In this document: positions 35,441 to 44,996 of the stretch, one piece after another
Layout: the number at the start of each line of letters is the position of its first letter
How positions within the stretch are numbered: position 1 is the stretch's first letter
Assembly: GCF_002093665.1 (NCBI RefSeq)
Contig: NZ_MRWE01000009.1
Coordinates: 66,400 to 130,399, forward strand
Direction of reading: 5' to 3'
Length of the DNA stretch: 64,000 nucleotides
From: Rouxiella badensis
Lineage (GTDB): Bacteria; Pseudomonadota; Gammaproteobacteria; Enterobacterales; Enterobacteriaceae
Program-made: the position numbers and the translations under genes
The notes under the pieces: generated by a model
Seen by the model: the letters and a program-made list of their open reading frames with translations, nothing else
What the model was told of the DNA's origin: nothing
Databases searched by the model: none

Positions 35441-36010
35441 ATGGCACGTGCTAACGAAATTAAACGCGGCTTCGTTGTAAATTACGACGGCAAACTGCTG
35501 CTGGTTAAAGATATTGATGTACAAAGTCCTAGCGCGCGTGGCGCAAGCACGCTGTATAAAATGCGTTTCTCCGACGTGCGTACCGGCATGAAGGTTGAAG
35601 AACGTTTCAAGGGTGATGACATCCTTGATACCGTTACCCTCACCCGTCGTAAAGTGAACTTCTCCTACGTCGACGGCGACGAATACATCTTTATGGATGA
35701 CGAAGACTACACGCCTTACACCTTCAACAAATCACAGATTGAAGAAGAGCTGCTGTTCATTCCTGAAGGTGGACTGGCAGGTATGCAGGTTCTAACGTTG
35801 GACAGCCAGCTGCTGGCGCTCGAAATGCCGCAGACCGTTGAGCTGGAAATCATCGAAACCGCGCCTGGCATCAAAGGCGCTTCAGCCAGCGCCCGCAACA
35901 AACCAGCGACCATGAGCACCGGTCTGGTTATTCAGGTACCAGAATATCTGAGCACCGGCGACCGTATTCAGATTCACATCGCCGAACATCGCTATATGGG
36001 TCGTGCATAA
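35441..36010 (+). CDS. yeiP: Elongation factor P-like protein YeiP
   Basis: This 189-residue protein has the three-domain EF-P fold: an N-terminal KOW-like domain ('[22 protein letters not shown]' in part) and two OB domains. The C-terminus is '[19 protein letters not shown]'. The tip loop carries 'QSPSARGAS' where EF-P has its modified lysine, as in other YeiP proteins. It is thought to act on ribosomes during elongation. ATG 35441 gives the E. coli N-terminus; the frame extends upstream without similarity. Confidence 0.93.
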   Translation: MARANEIKRGFVVNYDGKLLLVKDIDVQSPSARGASTLYKMRFSDVRTGMKVEERFKGDDILDTVTLTRRKVNFSYVDGDEYIFMDDEDYTPYTFNKSQIEEELLFIPEGGLAGMQVLTLDSQLLALEMPQTVELEIIETAPGIKGASASARNKPATMSTGLVIQVPEYLSTGDRIQIHIAEHRYMGRA

Positions 36011-36039
36011 GGATTGGGTTTCTCCCCGTCTTATAAAAG

Positions 36040-36063
36040 AGAGCGCTGCGGCGCTCTTTTTTT
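36040..36063 (+). terminator. Terminator of yeiP
   Basis: AGAGCGC-TGCG-GCGCTCT followed by seven T residues is a typical rho-independent terminator 30 bases past the yeiP stop. The 36064-36289 gap before yeiQ is A/T-rich with no gene. Confidence 0.92.
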
Positions 36064-36289
36064 ATGCCGGTATGCGACGACAATGGAACGATGTCCCACG
36101 CGCAAAGTTATGATCGATCTCACAAATGCGGCTTAATATTTGGACTTACCAATTTTCATTCCTGTCATATCACTTTACACTGCCAGTACTCATTAACGCC
36201 CAAATCAGACCTTGATTGCCTATTAAATCTTCCCCCGCGCGCTTTTGGCCTGACCAATTTAACCTATGCCCGAATGTGATGGAGTCAAA

Positions 36290-37759
36290 ATGAACAAGAT
36301 TTCCACTAGCCCGTTGCCTGCCAATGTTCAACAGCCGCAGTATGACCGTCGGGCGCTCAAGACCCGTATTGTGCACATCGGCTTCGGTGCTTTTCACCGC
36401 GCGCATCAGGCGCTGATGACCGACCGCGTGCTGAACCAGCAAGGCGGTGACTGGGGCATCTGTGAGATATCGCTGTTTGGCCGCGATAACCTGATCAAGG
36501 CACTGCGTGAACAAGACCACCTGTTCACCGTGCTGGAGAAGGGGGCACAGGGAAATCAGCCGATCGTCGTTGGCGCGGTTCACGAGTCGATGCACGGCAG
36601 GATTGAAGGGATCGACGCGATCGTCGAGAAACTGGCAGAGCCGCAGGTGGCTATCGTGTCATTGACCATTACCGAAAAAGGCTATTGTATCGAACCGGTC
36701 AGCGGCAAGCTCGACCTTCAGCATCCGGAGATCGTCAAAGATTTACAGGGCGGACACTCCCCCGCCACCGCGCCTGGCCTGCTGGTTGAGGCGCTGCGCC
36801 TGCGTCATCTGCGCGGGCTGCCAGGGTTCAGCATTCTCTCCTGCGATAACATTCCTGAAAACGGCCATGTGGTGAAAAACGCGATTCTTGGCCTGGCGCA
36901 GGAGAAGGATCCGGCGCTGGCAAGGTGGATCCACGAGTCTGTCACCTTCCCAAGCACCATGGTAGACCGCATCGTGCCCGCGCTTACCGAAGAGTTTGAA
37001 GCCGAAATCAGCCAGTCGCTGGGCGGCATCGGCGATCCATGCGGTATCGCCAGTGAACCCTTCATTCAATGGGTCATCGAAGACAACTTTGTGGCGGGCC
37101 GTCCGGCGTGGGAAAAAGTCGGTGCACAGCTGGTTGACGACGTACTGCCGTTTGAGCAGATGAAGCTGCGCATGCTTAACGGCAGTCACTCGTTCCTCGC
37201 TTATCTTGGTTATCTGGCGGGATATCAATATATTAACAGCTGCATGGAGGATGAAAACTACCGCCGCGCGGCTTATCGACTGATGCTGAAAGAGCAGGCA
37301 CCTACGCTCAGCGTGAGTGGAATCGACCTCACGGCCTATGCCGATAGCCTGATCGAACGCTACAGTAACCCGTCACTCAAACACCGCACCTGGCAAATCG
37401 CGATGGACGGCACGCAAAAACTGCCGCAGCGCATGCTGGACTCGCTGCGCTGGAATCTGCAACACGGCGGCGAATACGCCTGTCTGGCGCTGGGTGTCGC
37501 CGGCTGGATGCGCTACGTCAGCGGTGTTGACGACGCCGGGCAACCGATTGATATCAAGGATCCGATGGCGGAAAAGCTGCGCGAGATTGTGGCAGGCAGT
37601 CAGGACGGTGAAGAAAGAGTCCGTGCTCTGCTGGCGCTGAAGAGTGTTTTTGGAGAGCCGCTTGCGCGCGATACGTCGGCAATTGAGGCGATAACGGCGG
37701 CCTATCTCAGTCTGCAACGTTTGGGGGCTAAAGCCACCGTCGCGAATCTGGTGAAGTAA
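36290..37759 (+). CDS. yeiQ: Mannitol dehydrogenase-family oxidoreductase YeiQ
   Basis: This 489-residue long-chain polyol dehydrogenase matches E. coli YeiQ ('VHIGFGAFHRAHQALMTDRVLNQQGGDWGICEISLFG' in part, 'TITEKGYCI', 'LSCDNIPENGHVVKNAILG'). 'MLNGSHSFLAYLGYL' holds the catalytic lysine/asparagine region; K of 'EQMKLRMLNGSH' is the family catalytic lysine. Relatives are fructuronate reductase UxuB, tagaturonate reductase UxaB and mannitol dehydrogenase. The E. coli substrate is uncertain. The convergent UxuR-like regulator at 37774, absent at this place in E. coli, hints at a hexuronate-derived keto acid. Start ATG 36290 after GGAG. Confidence 0.9.
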   Translation: MNKISTSPLPANVQQPQYDRRALKTRIVHIGFGAFHRAHQALMTDRVLNQQGGDWGICEISLFGRDNLIKALREQDHLFTVLEKGAQGNQPIVVGAVHESMHGRIEGIDAIVEKLAEPQVAIVSLTITEKGYCIEPVSGKLDLQHPEIVKDLQGGHSPATAPGLLVEALRLRHLRGLPGFSILSCDNIPENGHVVKNAILGLAQEKDPALARWIHESVTFPSTMVDRIVPALTEEFEAEISQSLGGIGDPCGIASEPFIQWVIEDNFVAGRPAWEKVGAQLVDDVLPFEQMKLRMLNGSHSFLAYLGYLAGYQYINSCMEDENYRRAAYRLMLKEQAPTLSVSGIDLTAYADSLIERYSNPSLKHRTWQIAMDGTQKLPQRMLDSLRWNLQHGGEYACLALGVAGWMRYVSGVDDAGQPIDIKDPMAEKLREIVAGSQDGEERVRALLALKSVFGEPLARDTSAIEAITAAYLSLQRLGAKATVANLVK

Positions 37760-37773
37760 CGCGCTTTGCCCCG

Positions 37774-38505
37774 CTAGTCGTTAAGGCTGGCGGGGACTGA
37801 CCGGAAAAGATAGCCGTCGAACGTCGGATCTTCGGCGTCGGAAATCTCCAGCAGTTTGCTTTTCACATTCTCAAGATGCTGCCACATCGCCTGCTTCGCC
37901 GCCTTTGGCTCGCGGCGCAGCACTGCTTGCAGGATCTGCTGATGATCGTTAAGCCACAGTTCACTGTAGTTACTCTCCCCAATATGCTGATGCAGCCCCT
38001 GCCACATCGGGCTGTGCTTACGCACCTGCCACAGCTCATAGACCATATTCGCCAGCACGCTATTCTGTGAGGCCTGGGCCAGCAGCGTATGAAACAGCTC
38101 GTCGGCGCTCTCGTCGATGATACCCTGTGCCACAAAGCTTTTCTCAAGCTCGATGGCGTCACGCATCTTCAGGATATCCGCCTTGGTGGCCTGCACCGCT
38201 GCAAATGCCGCGACCTCACTCTCGAGCAGTTGGCGCGCCTGTAACAGCTCGAACGGACCGTAACCGCTGTCAGCACGAGGCGGCTGGACACCTTCTGCCT
38301 GTTCGAGCACGTAAACGCCGGACCCTTTGCGCACCTCAACCACTTTCTCCAGCTCGAGCATAATCAGTGCCTCACGCACGACGCTGCGGCTGACGGAAAA
38401 AAGTTCGGCAATGTCACGTTCGGGGGGAAGCCGGTCGCCGGGCAGATGCTGGCCGGATGCGATTGCGTCACGCAGCTGATGCCCCACTTCCTGATAAAGC
38501 CGCAT
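37774..38505 (-). CDS. GntR/FadR-family regulator, UxuR/ExuR-like
   Basis: This 243-residue protein has an N-terminal winged helix ('LYQEVGHQLRDAIASGQHLPGDRLPPERDIAE' in part; 'SRSVVREALIMLELEKVVEVRKGSGVYV') and a C-terminal FCD helical domain with the metal/ligand histidines (about 'DELFHTLLAQAS' and 'GLHQHIGES'). UxuR and ExuR bind fructuronate or related hexuronates and repress their genes. ATG 38505 follows GGGGGGT; earlier in-frame codons lack this. It lies 14 bases from the convergent yeiQ stop, and yeiQ is its best candidate target. Confidence 0.85.
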   Translation of the reverse strand: MRLYQEVGHQLRDAIASGQHLPGDRLPPERDIAELFSVSRSVVREALIMLELEKVVEVRKGSGVYVLEQAEGVQPPRADSGYGPFELLQARQLLESEVAAFAAVQATKADILKMRDAIELEKSFVAQGIIDESADELFHTLLAQASQNSVLANMVYELWQVRKHSPMWQGLHQHIGESNYSELWLNDHQQILQAVLRREPKAAKQAMWQHLENVKSKLLEISDAEDPTFDGYLFRSVPASLND

Positions 38506-38569
38506 GTTACCCCCCACTTTTCTGAAAATATTGCTCAACAGTATATCACGCGGCCTGAAGGCGTTGCAG

Positions 38570-39472
38570 TTATGTGAAAATCTGTGAACCTATCGCGAAA
38601 TCATCGGCTTGCTGCATCGTCCAATGCTGTAGCAGCCGCTGGCGAACGTCGCTCACCAGAGGCTTTTCACCGTCGCGTGGCGGTAAAAGTACAAAGCTGA
38701 CGTCAGGAAGCGCGGGTAGCCGCGTCGCATCTCGCCACGGCTTAAGCCCCGAGGGTATCGATGAGGCATTGAGGCAGGCAACCCCGAGTCCCGCCAGCAG
38801 CGCAGACTGAAGACCCGCCACGCCTGACGCCGAATGCGTAATCGCGAAACTGACGCCGTTCTCCTCAAGCAACTGACGGGTAAACCCCTGCATGGCGCAG
38901 CCTGCGGGGAGGGCGAGCAGCGACAGTGGCCTGGCGGGATCCCAGTTGAACCCTTCAGCTGCGACCCAGTGTAAGGGTTCGCGACAGACCTGCGTGCCTT
39001 CATGCGCATGTGCCGGAGAAAGAATCTGCATTGAAAGACCAATATCAAAAGGGTCTTCGTCACGCTGGGCGCGGATATCAACACTTTTTTGCACTCTGAC
39101 GTTCAGCCGCAGGTCTGGATAACGCTCGCGCAGTTTCACCAGCATGGGCGGTATCTCGTTGGGACGAAAGTAATCGGTAATCGCCAAACGCAGTTCGCCG
39201 GAAAAGGACACGCCTCGTACCTCATCTAATGCGCGCGCGCTCAGTACCAGCATCTCACGGGCAAAGACCCCTAGACGTTCGCCGCTGGGAGTCGGCGTCA
39301 CGCCCTTTTTGCCACGCAGCAGCAAGCTTTGGCCGGTGAAATCTTCCAGCTTGCTCAACTGTTCGCTGACCGCAGAGGAAGAGAGATTCAGACGCGGTGC
39401 GGCGGCAGAGATGCTGCCAGCCTCAACGACGGTAATGAAAGACCGTAGATGATCGAGATTGAAAGGTCGCAT
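38570..39472 (-). CDS. LysR-family regulator divergent from a tautomerase gene
   Basis: This protein of about 300 residues has an N-terminal HTH ('FNLDHLRSFITVVEAGSISAAAPRLNLSSSAVSEQLSKLED' in part) and a LysR substrate-binding domain from ~90. ATG 39472 has GAGGG at a suitable distance; ATG 39478 two codons earlier has the site too close. It is divergent from the tautomerase at 39591 across 118 bases, the usual arrangement of an LTTR and its target. Ligand unknown. Confidence 0.85.
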   Translation of the reverse strand: MRPFNLDHLRSFITVVEAGSISAAAPRLNLSSSAVSEQLSKLEDFTGQSLLLRGKKGVTPTPSGERLGVFAREMLVLSARALDEVRGVSFSGELRLAITDYFRPNEIPPMLVKLRERYPDLRLNVRVQKSVDIRAQRDEDPFDIGLSMQILSPAHAHEGTQVCREPLHWVAAEGFNWDPARPLSLLALPAGCAMQGFTRQLLEENGVSFAITHSASGVAGLQSALLAGLGVACLNASSIPSGLKPWRDATRLPALPDVSFVLLPPRDGEKPLVSDVRQRLLQHWTMQQADDFAIGSQIFT

Positions 39473-39590
39473 GGGCATCCCTCGGCTTTATTGATGGATA
39501 TCACCAGATGTTCCTGCTTTTCCGGGCAATCAGCAACGAATATCCTCTTCTGCATCACCCCATCACCCCATCAACCTATCGGAGAACGCT

Positions 39591-39998
39591 ATGCCTGGGA
39601 TCACGCTGCAACTTTCGGGTCATGAAGACCCTCAACTCGCCCACCGTCTGGCCAACGCGCTAACAAAATTAACCTGCCGGATACTCGATAAACGCCCGGA
39701 GCAGACGATGGTTATTGTGCGCTTTGTGCCTGCCGAACTTTGGTTTATTAACGGTCAGTCATTGCAGGCGCTAGCGCGTCACTCCTTTAGGCTGGAGGTA
39801 ACCGTCACCGACGAGACCAATACCCGTGCACAAAAGGCGCAGTATCACCAAGAGGTCTATGCCCTGCTGGCAGAAACGTTGGGCGAACTGCATGAGCATT
39901 CGAATATTCATATCATCGATTGCCGTGCGGGCGCTTACGGCTATGGCGGAGTGACGCAGGAGTTTCGTTATCAGCATAATGAGTCGTTTTGTAGTTAA
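39591..39998 (+). CDS. Tautomerase-family protein (4-oxalocrotonate tautomerase-like)
   Basis: This 135-residue protein starts M-P-G-I-T, so proline 2 becomes the N-terminal catalytic base after methionine removal, the hallmark of the tautomerase superfamily. 'MVIVRFVPAELWFINGQSL' in the middle and 'HIIDCRAGAYGYGGVTQEFRYQH' at the end (quoted in part) fit the longer family members. It probably tautomerises or hydrates a small keto/enol acid. Substrate unknown. The gene is preceded by GGAG; short CATCACCC direct repeats lie upstream at about 39554-39570. Confidence 0.8.
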   Translation: MPGITLQLSGHEDPQLAHRLANALTKLTCRILDKRPEQTMVIVRFVPAELWFINGQSLQALARHSFRLEVTVTDETNTRAQKAQYHQEVYALLAETLGELHEHSNIHIIDCRAGAYGYGGVTQEFRYQHNESFCS

Positions 39999-40083
39999 AA
40001 GAGCTTTCCGGTGGTCATAGAGCTTTAACAGGCTGGATTTTATCTTGCTGGAGGGGCATCTTATTGCGCATATTTGATGAATG

Positions 40084-40122
40084 GCCCGAAGGAAAACCCC
40101 AGGGAATAAGGAGCCTTCGGGC
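40084..40122 (+). promoter_or_regulatory. Hairpin immediately upstream of yeiR
   Basis: GCCCGAAGG (40084-40092) pairs with CCTTCGGGC (40114-40122) around a 21-base loop, ending 16 bases before the yeiR start. The yeiR ribosome-binding site AAGGA follows directly. It could be a terminator for the tautomerase gene without a T-run or a translational control stem. Confidence 0.45.
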
Positions 40123-40138
40123 GCTATAAGGATTAAAC

Positions 40139-41113
40139 ATGACGCAAACAAACCTGATAACCGGATTCCTCGGTAGCGGCAAAACCACCACCATCCGCCA
40201 CCTGCTGGCACAAAAGCCGGAAAACGAAAAATGGGCGGTGCTGGTCAACGAGTTTGGTGAAATCGGCATCGACGGTGCACTGCTGGCAGACAGCGGCGCG
40301 GTGCTCAAGGAGATCCCTGGTGGATGTATGTGTTGTGTCAACGGCCTGCCGATGCAGATTGGCCTCAACATGCTGCTGAAACAGGCAAAACCAGACCGCC
40401 TGCTTATTGAACCCACCGGTCTGGGTCACCCAAAACAAATCCTTTCCCTTCTGACTTCAGACGTTTACAGCGGCTGGCTGACGTTAAACGCCTCGCTTTG
40501 CCTGCTGGATGCACGTCAACTAAGCGACCCACGGGTTGTTGCCAACGAAAACTTTCGCGACCAGCTGGCCGCGGCAGACATCATCATCGCCAACAAAACG
40601 GATACCTATACAGAACACGATGACCTGATGTTGGCACAGTGGTTGAGCACGCAGGATGCCTCTTTGCAGATAGAGCGCGTCTCGCAGGGGAAAATTAGCG
40701 CTGAATTGCTGAACCAGCCGCGCAGAAACGAGCGCGAACTGCCAGAGGGCAAGCATCACCACGCCCATCAGTCAAAGCAGGGACTGGCGGCGCTTAGCCT
40801 GCCGGGCCATCAGCGTTGGCGACGTGCATTGAACGAGGCCGGGGACTATTCCAGCTGCGGATGGATTTTTGATGGCGAGACGCTGTTCGACACCGCCGGG
40901 TTCCTCGATTGGGCGCGGCAGGCACCGGTCGATCGCCTGAAAGCGGTGATACGTATAAAGGAAGGCACATTGCGGGTGAACCGTCAGGGTAATGACCTTC
41001 ACATCGACACGCTTTCGACGGCGCCCTTAGACAACAGAATTGAATTAATATCCCACGGCAAGACCGACTGGAACGCTCTTCAATCCATCTTGTTGAGGAT
41101 TCGTTTAAGTTAG
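40139..41113 (+). CDS. yeiR: Zinc-binding COG0523 GTPase YeiR
   Basis: This 324-residue CobW/COG0523 protein has the P-loop GFLGSGKTT (9-17), metal motif C63-M-C65-C66 (GGCMCC), G-domain 'IEPTGLGHP' and 'NKTD', and a histidine-rich stretch KHHHAHQ near residue 205. E. coli YeiR binds zinc and hydrolyses GTP and is regarded as a zinc metallochaperone-type protein. It keeps the yeiQ-yeiR-lpxT order except for the inserted regulator and tautomerase genes. I saw no Zur box upstream. Confidence 0.93.
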   Translation: MTQTNLITGFLGSGKTTTIRHLLAQKPENEKWAVLVNEFGEIGIDGALLADSGAVLKEIPGGCMCCVNGLPMQIGLNMLLKQAKPDRLLIEPTGLGHPKQILSLLTSDVYSGWLTLNASLCLLDARQLSDPRVVANENFRDQLAAADIIIANKTDTYTEHDDLMLAQWLSTQDASLQIERVSQGKISAELLNQPRRNERELPEGKHHHAHQSKQGLAALSLPGHQRWRRALNEAGDYSSCGWIFDGETLFDTAGFLDWARQAPVDRLKAVIRIKEGTLRVNRQGNDLHIDTLSTAPLDNRIELISHGKTDWNALQSILLRIRLS

Positions 41114-41170
41114 CAGGCTTACCGTATCGCTAGTTATGATATTTTTATTACTTAAAACAGGTTTTGATTT

Positions 41171-41872
41171 ATGTTTCGCCGCAATCTTCCCGTGATCCTG
41201 CTACTAAACGTATTGGGTATCGCGCTTTTCCTCTCTTATTATCTGCCAGCAAACCACGGTTTTTGGGCGCCTATCGATACGTCGGTGTTCTTTTATTTTA
41301 ATCGTCATCTGGCCACCAACGAGACGTTTCTGCACTTTGTGGCCGTCACCAATAACCGCGCGTTCGACGTCTGCTCCCTGCTGGCGATGGGGCTGCTCTA
41401 TTTCTCTTATTTCATTAAAGAAGACCGCACGGGGCGTCGACGCATGATTATTATCGGCGTTGTGATGCTGTTGACGGCGGTGGTACTTAACCAGTTGGGC
41501 CATCAACTGCCGGTCGCGCACAAGAGTCCTTCACTGAGTTTTCCGCACGTTAACCGTGTTAGCGAACTGACCGGTATTCCGACCAAAGACTCGTCCGGTG
41601 ACAGCTTCCCTGGCGACCATGGAATGATGCTGATGGTGTTCACCGTCTTCATGCTTCGCTACCTCGGTAAACGCGCCTTCGCGATAGCCGTTCTGATAAC
41701 CGTGCTGTTCTCGATGCCACGTCTGATGATTGGCGCACACTGGTTCACCGATATCATGGTAGGTTCATTGTCGGTAGTGCTGGTGGGTGCAAGCTGGTGG
41801 TTAATGACCCCTGCGAGTGATTTTTTGGTCAACTGGCTTGATAAAAAGCTTCCCAAAAAAGCGCTAAAATAA
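41171..41872 (+). CDS. lpxT: Lipid A 1-diphosphate synthase LpxT
   Basis: This 233-residue PAP2-family inner-membrane enzyme has about six helices. The phosphatase motifs are 'HKSPSLSFPHVNR', 'SFPGDHGM' and 'RLMIGAHWFTD', with active-site histidines on the periplasmic side. It transfers phosphate from undecaprenyl pyrophosphate to lipid A. Position matches E. coli (yeiU). Confidence 0.93.
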   Translation: MFRRNLPVILLLNVLGIALFLSYYLPANHGFWAPIDTSVFFYFNRHLATNETFLHFVAVTNNRAFDVCSLLAMGLLYFSYFIKEDRTGRRRMIIIGVVMLLTAVVLNQLGHQLPVAHKSPSLSFPHVNRVSELTGIPTKDSSGDSFPGDHGMMLMVFTVFMLRYLGKRAFAIAVLITVLFSMPRLMIGAHWFTDIMVGSLSVVLVGASWWLMTPASDFLVNWLDKKLPKKALK

Positions 41873-42327
41873 TCACTCTTTAAGAAAAAACTCATTCTGA
41901 AAGACATCGTTTTTTATTATGGCTCGAACAACATTGACATGTTTTCGGGCCATTTAATTTGTTGCCAATGTAAATAGGCGGAAAGCGAAAAATGCTCGCA
42001 GACCCCGTCCTGCTGCGGTTTTAGGCCAAATGAGCACAAAACTCAATCAGCGATTTTTAAATTAATAGTTACATTGCTTTACATCATTATTTCTTATTAA
42101 AAAAGCGTTAAAACCTCTCGCATTCCCCCGATCATTACGGTAATCTCGACCACGTTGCACAGAAATGTGGCATGACTGGCTTGATTCCAATTAATAGTGT
42201 GCTGTTCCGCACAATTTGCTGGCTAAGCCTTTGCCCGAGACTGTAGCGACGGGTAATCTCGCTTGGTTTTGGCAAATTGATAACGAACGTTTTGTTTCGT
42301 TAAGGACAGCAAGGGAAAACAACAATA
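41873..42327. other. Intergenic region upstream of mepS
   Basis: These 455 bases show no gene. The region is A/T-rich and should carry the mepS promoter. TAACGAA (42281-42287) and TTCGTTA (42296-42302) form a 7-bp stem shortly before the mepS start, within the likely leader. Confidence 0.5.
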
Positions 42328-42948
42328 ATGGTCAAGTCTCAACCGTTTCTGAGATATGTAATGCGGGCTATCCCCGCGATTGGCGCGGCAATTCTTCTCT
42401 CCGCGTGTAGTGGTATACATTCTTCGAACACAGAAAACGCACAAACTGAGATGCATGCAGTTAAAGACAAAGATGGTCTTTTACTTCAAGCCTCTCAGGA
42501 TGAATTCGAAGCAATGGTTCGTAACGTCGATATTAAATCCAAAATCATGGATCAATATGCAGACTGGAAAGGCGTTCGTTATCGGTTAGGCGGTGACAGC
42601 AAGCGTGGTATTGATTGCTCAGCCTTCGTACAGTTAACATTCCGCGAACAATTTGGCATGGACCTACCTCGTTCAACCTACGAACAGGAAGACATGGGCA
42701 AGAAGATACAGCGTAACAAGCTGCGTCCAGGCGACTTAGTGCTGTTCCGTGCAGGCTCTACCGGCCGCCACGTGGGCATTTACCTTGGCAACGATCAGTT
42801 CGTCCATGCTTCTACCAGCAACGGCGTGATGATTTCAAGCCTGAGCGAAGCCTACTGGACCAAGCGTTATCGTGAAGCAAGACGTGTATTGACCGGTGCT
42901 AGACCGAGCAGCAATACAGGTACACTCACGACGGCGATGTTGCAGTAA
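42328..42948 (+). CDS. mepS: Murein DD-endopeptidase MepS (Spr)
   Basis: This 206-residue NlpC/P60 lipoprotein has a lipobox LLSACS with lipidated C27, so it sits in the outer membrane facing the periplasm. The catalytic triad is C97 (GIDCSAF), H148 (GRHVG) and H160 (FVHAS). It cleaves D-Ala-mDAP crosslinks to allow wall growth and is degraded by NlpI-Prc in E. coli. It is about 18 residues longer than E. coli, mostly from a C-terminal '[17 protein letters not shown]' tail. Confidence 0.95.
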   Translation: MVKSQPFLRYVMRAIPAIGAAILLSACSGIHSSNTENAQTEMHAVKDKDGLLLQASQDEFEAMVRNVDIKSKIMDQYADWKGVRYRLGGDSKRGIDCSAFVQLTFREQFGMDLPRSTYEQEDMGKKIQRNKLRPGDLVLFRAGSTGRHVGIYLGNDQFVHASTSNGVMISSLSEAYWTKRYREARRVLTGARPSSNTGTLTTAMLQ

Positions 42949-42983
42949 AAGAATCTCCTCTTGTTGTTCAAGCCAAGCAAATA

Positions 42984-43014
42984 AAAAAGGGCCCTCCGCG
43001 AGGGTCTTTTTTTA
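42984..43014 (+). terminator. Terminator of mepS
   Basis: GGGCCCTC-CGC-GAGGGTC followed by seven T residues, preceded by an A-run; a typical rho-independent terminator. Confidence 0.9.
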
Positions 43015-43177
43015 TGGCTGTTCCACACTGCCTGAACGCCTACCCCGCCCAGACGCTTTCTCTTAGGTCCTTGCCTAAACTTGTGATAAAACAACCAAAA
43101 TGGTCGTTTACAGATTTTCAATCTATTATTGAGTCATCACAGCGTCAGCGGCGCCAATTCAGGAGTTAATTTTCAGG

Positions 43178-44986
43178 ATGTTTCCTCGCGCACTCATAGC
43201 TCTGTTTCTGTCGCTCACAGGATTTACTGCGCACGCCGAATCTATCGATGATGGCTACGCCTTTGCCATTCTTGGTTCGCCAAAATACATTTATAACTTC
43301 AGTCATTTTGACTACGTAAACCCCGCCGCGCCGAAAGGCGGTAGCATTACCCTGTCAGCCATCGGCACCTTCGACAATTTCAACCGCTTCGCCTCTCGCG
43401 GAAATGCCGCCATCCGCAGCGACACGCTCTATGACAGCCTGTTTACTCCCTCAAGCGATGAAATAGGCAGTTACTATCCGCTTATCGCCGATTCTGCACG
43501 CTATGACAGCGACTTCCGCTGGGTTGAGGTCGAGATAAACCCCCACGCGGTGTTTCAGGACGGCAGCCCGATTACCGCCGGTGACGTCGAGTTCACCTTC
43601 CATAAGTTCATGACCGAGGGCGTACCGCAATTTAGGGTGGTCTATAAGGGCGTGGTGGTGAAAGCCATTGCGCCGCTGACGGTGCGCTTCGAGTTCCCGC
43701 AGCCGAATAAAGAGCAGATGCTGGGCCTTTTAGGCCTGCCGGTTATTCCGAAGACGTTCTGGGAGCATCGAAAATTCAATGAGCCACTGGCGACGCCACC
43801 GCTCGGCAGCGGCCCCTATCGCATCACCGACTATAAGCTAGGCCAATACATCATCTATTCGCGAGTCCCGAACTACTGGGCGGCTAACCTGCCGGTAAAC
43901 CGTGGACGCTATAACTTCAACACCATCCGCTACGACTATTACCTCGACGATAACGTGGCGCTTCAGGCCTTTAAGTCGGGTGCCTTTGATTTTCGCAGCG
44001 AACCCTCGCCCAAAAACTGGGCAACACAATATCAGGGCAGCAACTTCTCACGGAATTTAATCATTCGGCAGGATGATGAGAATAAGGCGGCGCAGGACAC
44101 GCGCTGGCTCGCATTCAATATTCAGCGCCCCATTTTCAAGGACCGCAAGGTCAGAGAGGCGTTGACGCTGGCGTTTGATTTCAACTGGATCAATAAGGCG
44201 CTGTTCTACGGTGCCTATCAGCGAACCGACAGCTATTTCCAGAACACCGACTATGCGGCAAAGAACTACCCTGACGCCGCCGAACTGGCCTGGCTCGCGC
44301 CGCTGAAGGGCAAGGTGCCCGATGAGGTCTTCAGCGAGCTGTATCACCCGCCGTCCACGGACGGCAGCGGCAATGACCGCACAAATCTGCTTAAGGCAAC
44401 GGCTCTGCTCAAAGAAGCGGGCTGGACGGTCAAAAACCAGCAGTTGGTGAACAATCAAACCGGCACGCCGTTCACTTTTGAACTGTTGCTCCCGAGCAGC
44501 GGCAATACGCAGTACGTGCTGCCTTTCCAGCACAATTTACAGCGGCTCGGCATTACAATGAACATTCGTCAGGTCGATAACTCGCAGTTTATCAGCCGCC
44601 TGCGCAACCGGGATTACGACATGATACCGACCGTTTATCGCGCACAGCCTTATCCGGGCACCGACCTGCAGATCATGTGGAACTCGAAATATCTCAATTC
44701 CACCTATAACACGCCGGGGGTGTCCGACCCTGCGATTGACCAGTTGACCAACGAGATTGTGGCACATCAGGGTCAGCCAGATGCCCTGCTCTCGCTTGGC
44801 CGCGCGCTTGACCGGGTGCTGACCTGGCACATGTACATGATTCCGATGTGGTACACCAATCGCGACCGTTACGCTTATTGGGACAAGTTCTCGATGCCGG
44901 AAATTCGCCCGCCCTACTCGCTAGAGCTGGACACCTGGTGGTATGACGTGAACAAAGCCTCGCGCCTGCAATCGGCCAGACAGTAA
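43178..44986 (+). CDS. yejA: YejA, periplasmic binding protein of the YejABEF importer
   Basis: This 602-residue family 5 (peptide) binding protein has signal peptide residues 1-20 (cleavage near 'FTAHA'). The conserved '[31 protein letters not shown]' start of the mature chain (quoted in part) and '[23 protein letters not shown]' are present. It captures oligopeptides and, in E. coli, the antibiotic microcin C for import. First gene of yejABEF; AGGAG lies upstream. Confidence 0.94.
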   Translation: MFPRALIALFLSLTGFTAHAESIDDGYAFAILGSPKYIYNFSHFDYVNPAAPKGGSITLSAIGTFDNFNRFASRGNAAIRSDTLYDSLFTPSSDEIGSYYPLIADSARYDSDFRWVEVEINPHAVFQDGSPITAGDVEFTFHKFMTEGVPQFRVVYKGVVVKAIAPLTVRFEFPQPNKEQMLGLLGLPVIPKTFWEHRKFNEPLATPPLGSGPYRITDYKLGQYIIYSRVPNYWAANLPVNRGRYNFNTIRYDYYLDDNVALQAFKSGAFDFRSEPSPKNWATQYQGSNFSRNLIIRQDDENKAAQDTRWLAFNIQRPIFKDRKVREALTLAFDFNWINKALFYGAYQRTDSYFQNTDYAAKNYPDAAELAWLAPLKGKVPDEVFSELYHPPSTDGSGNDRTNLLKATALLKEAGWTVKNQQLVNNQTGTPFTFELLLPSSGNTQYVLPFQHNLQRLGITMNIRQVDNSQFISRLRNRDYDMIPTVYRAQPYPGTDLQIMWNSKYLNSTYNTPGVSDPAIDQLTNEIVAHQGQPDALLSLGRALDRVLTWHMYMIPMWYTNRDRYAYWDKFSMPEIRPPYSLELDTWWYDVNKASRLQSARQ

Positions 44987-44996
44987 GGAGACTCAC

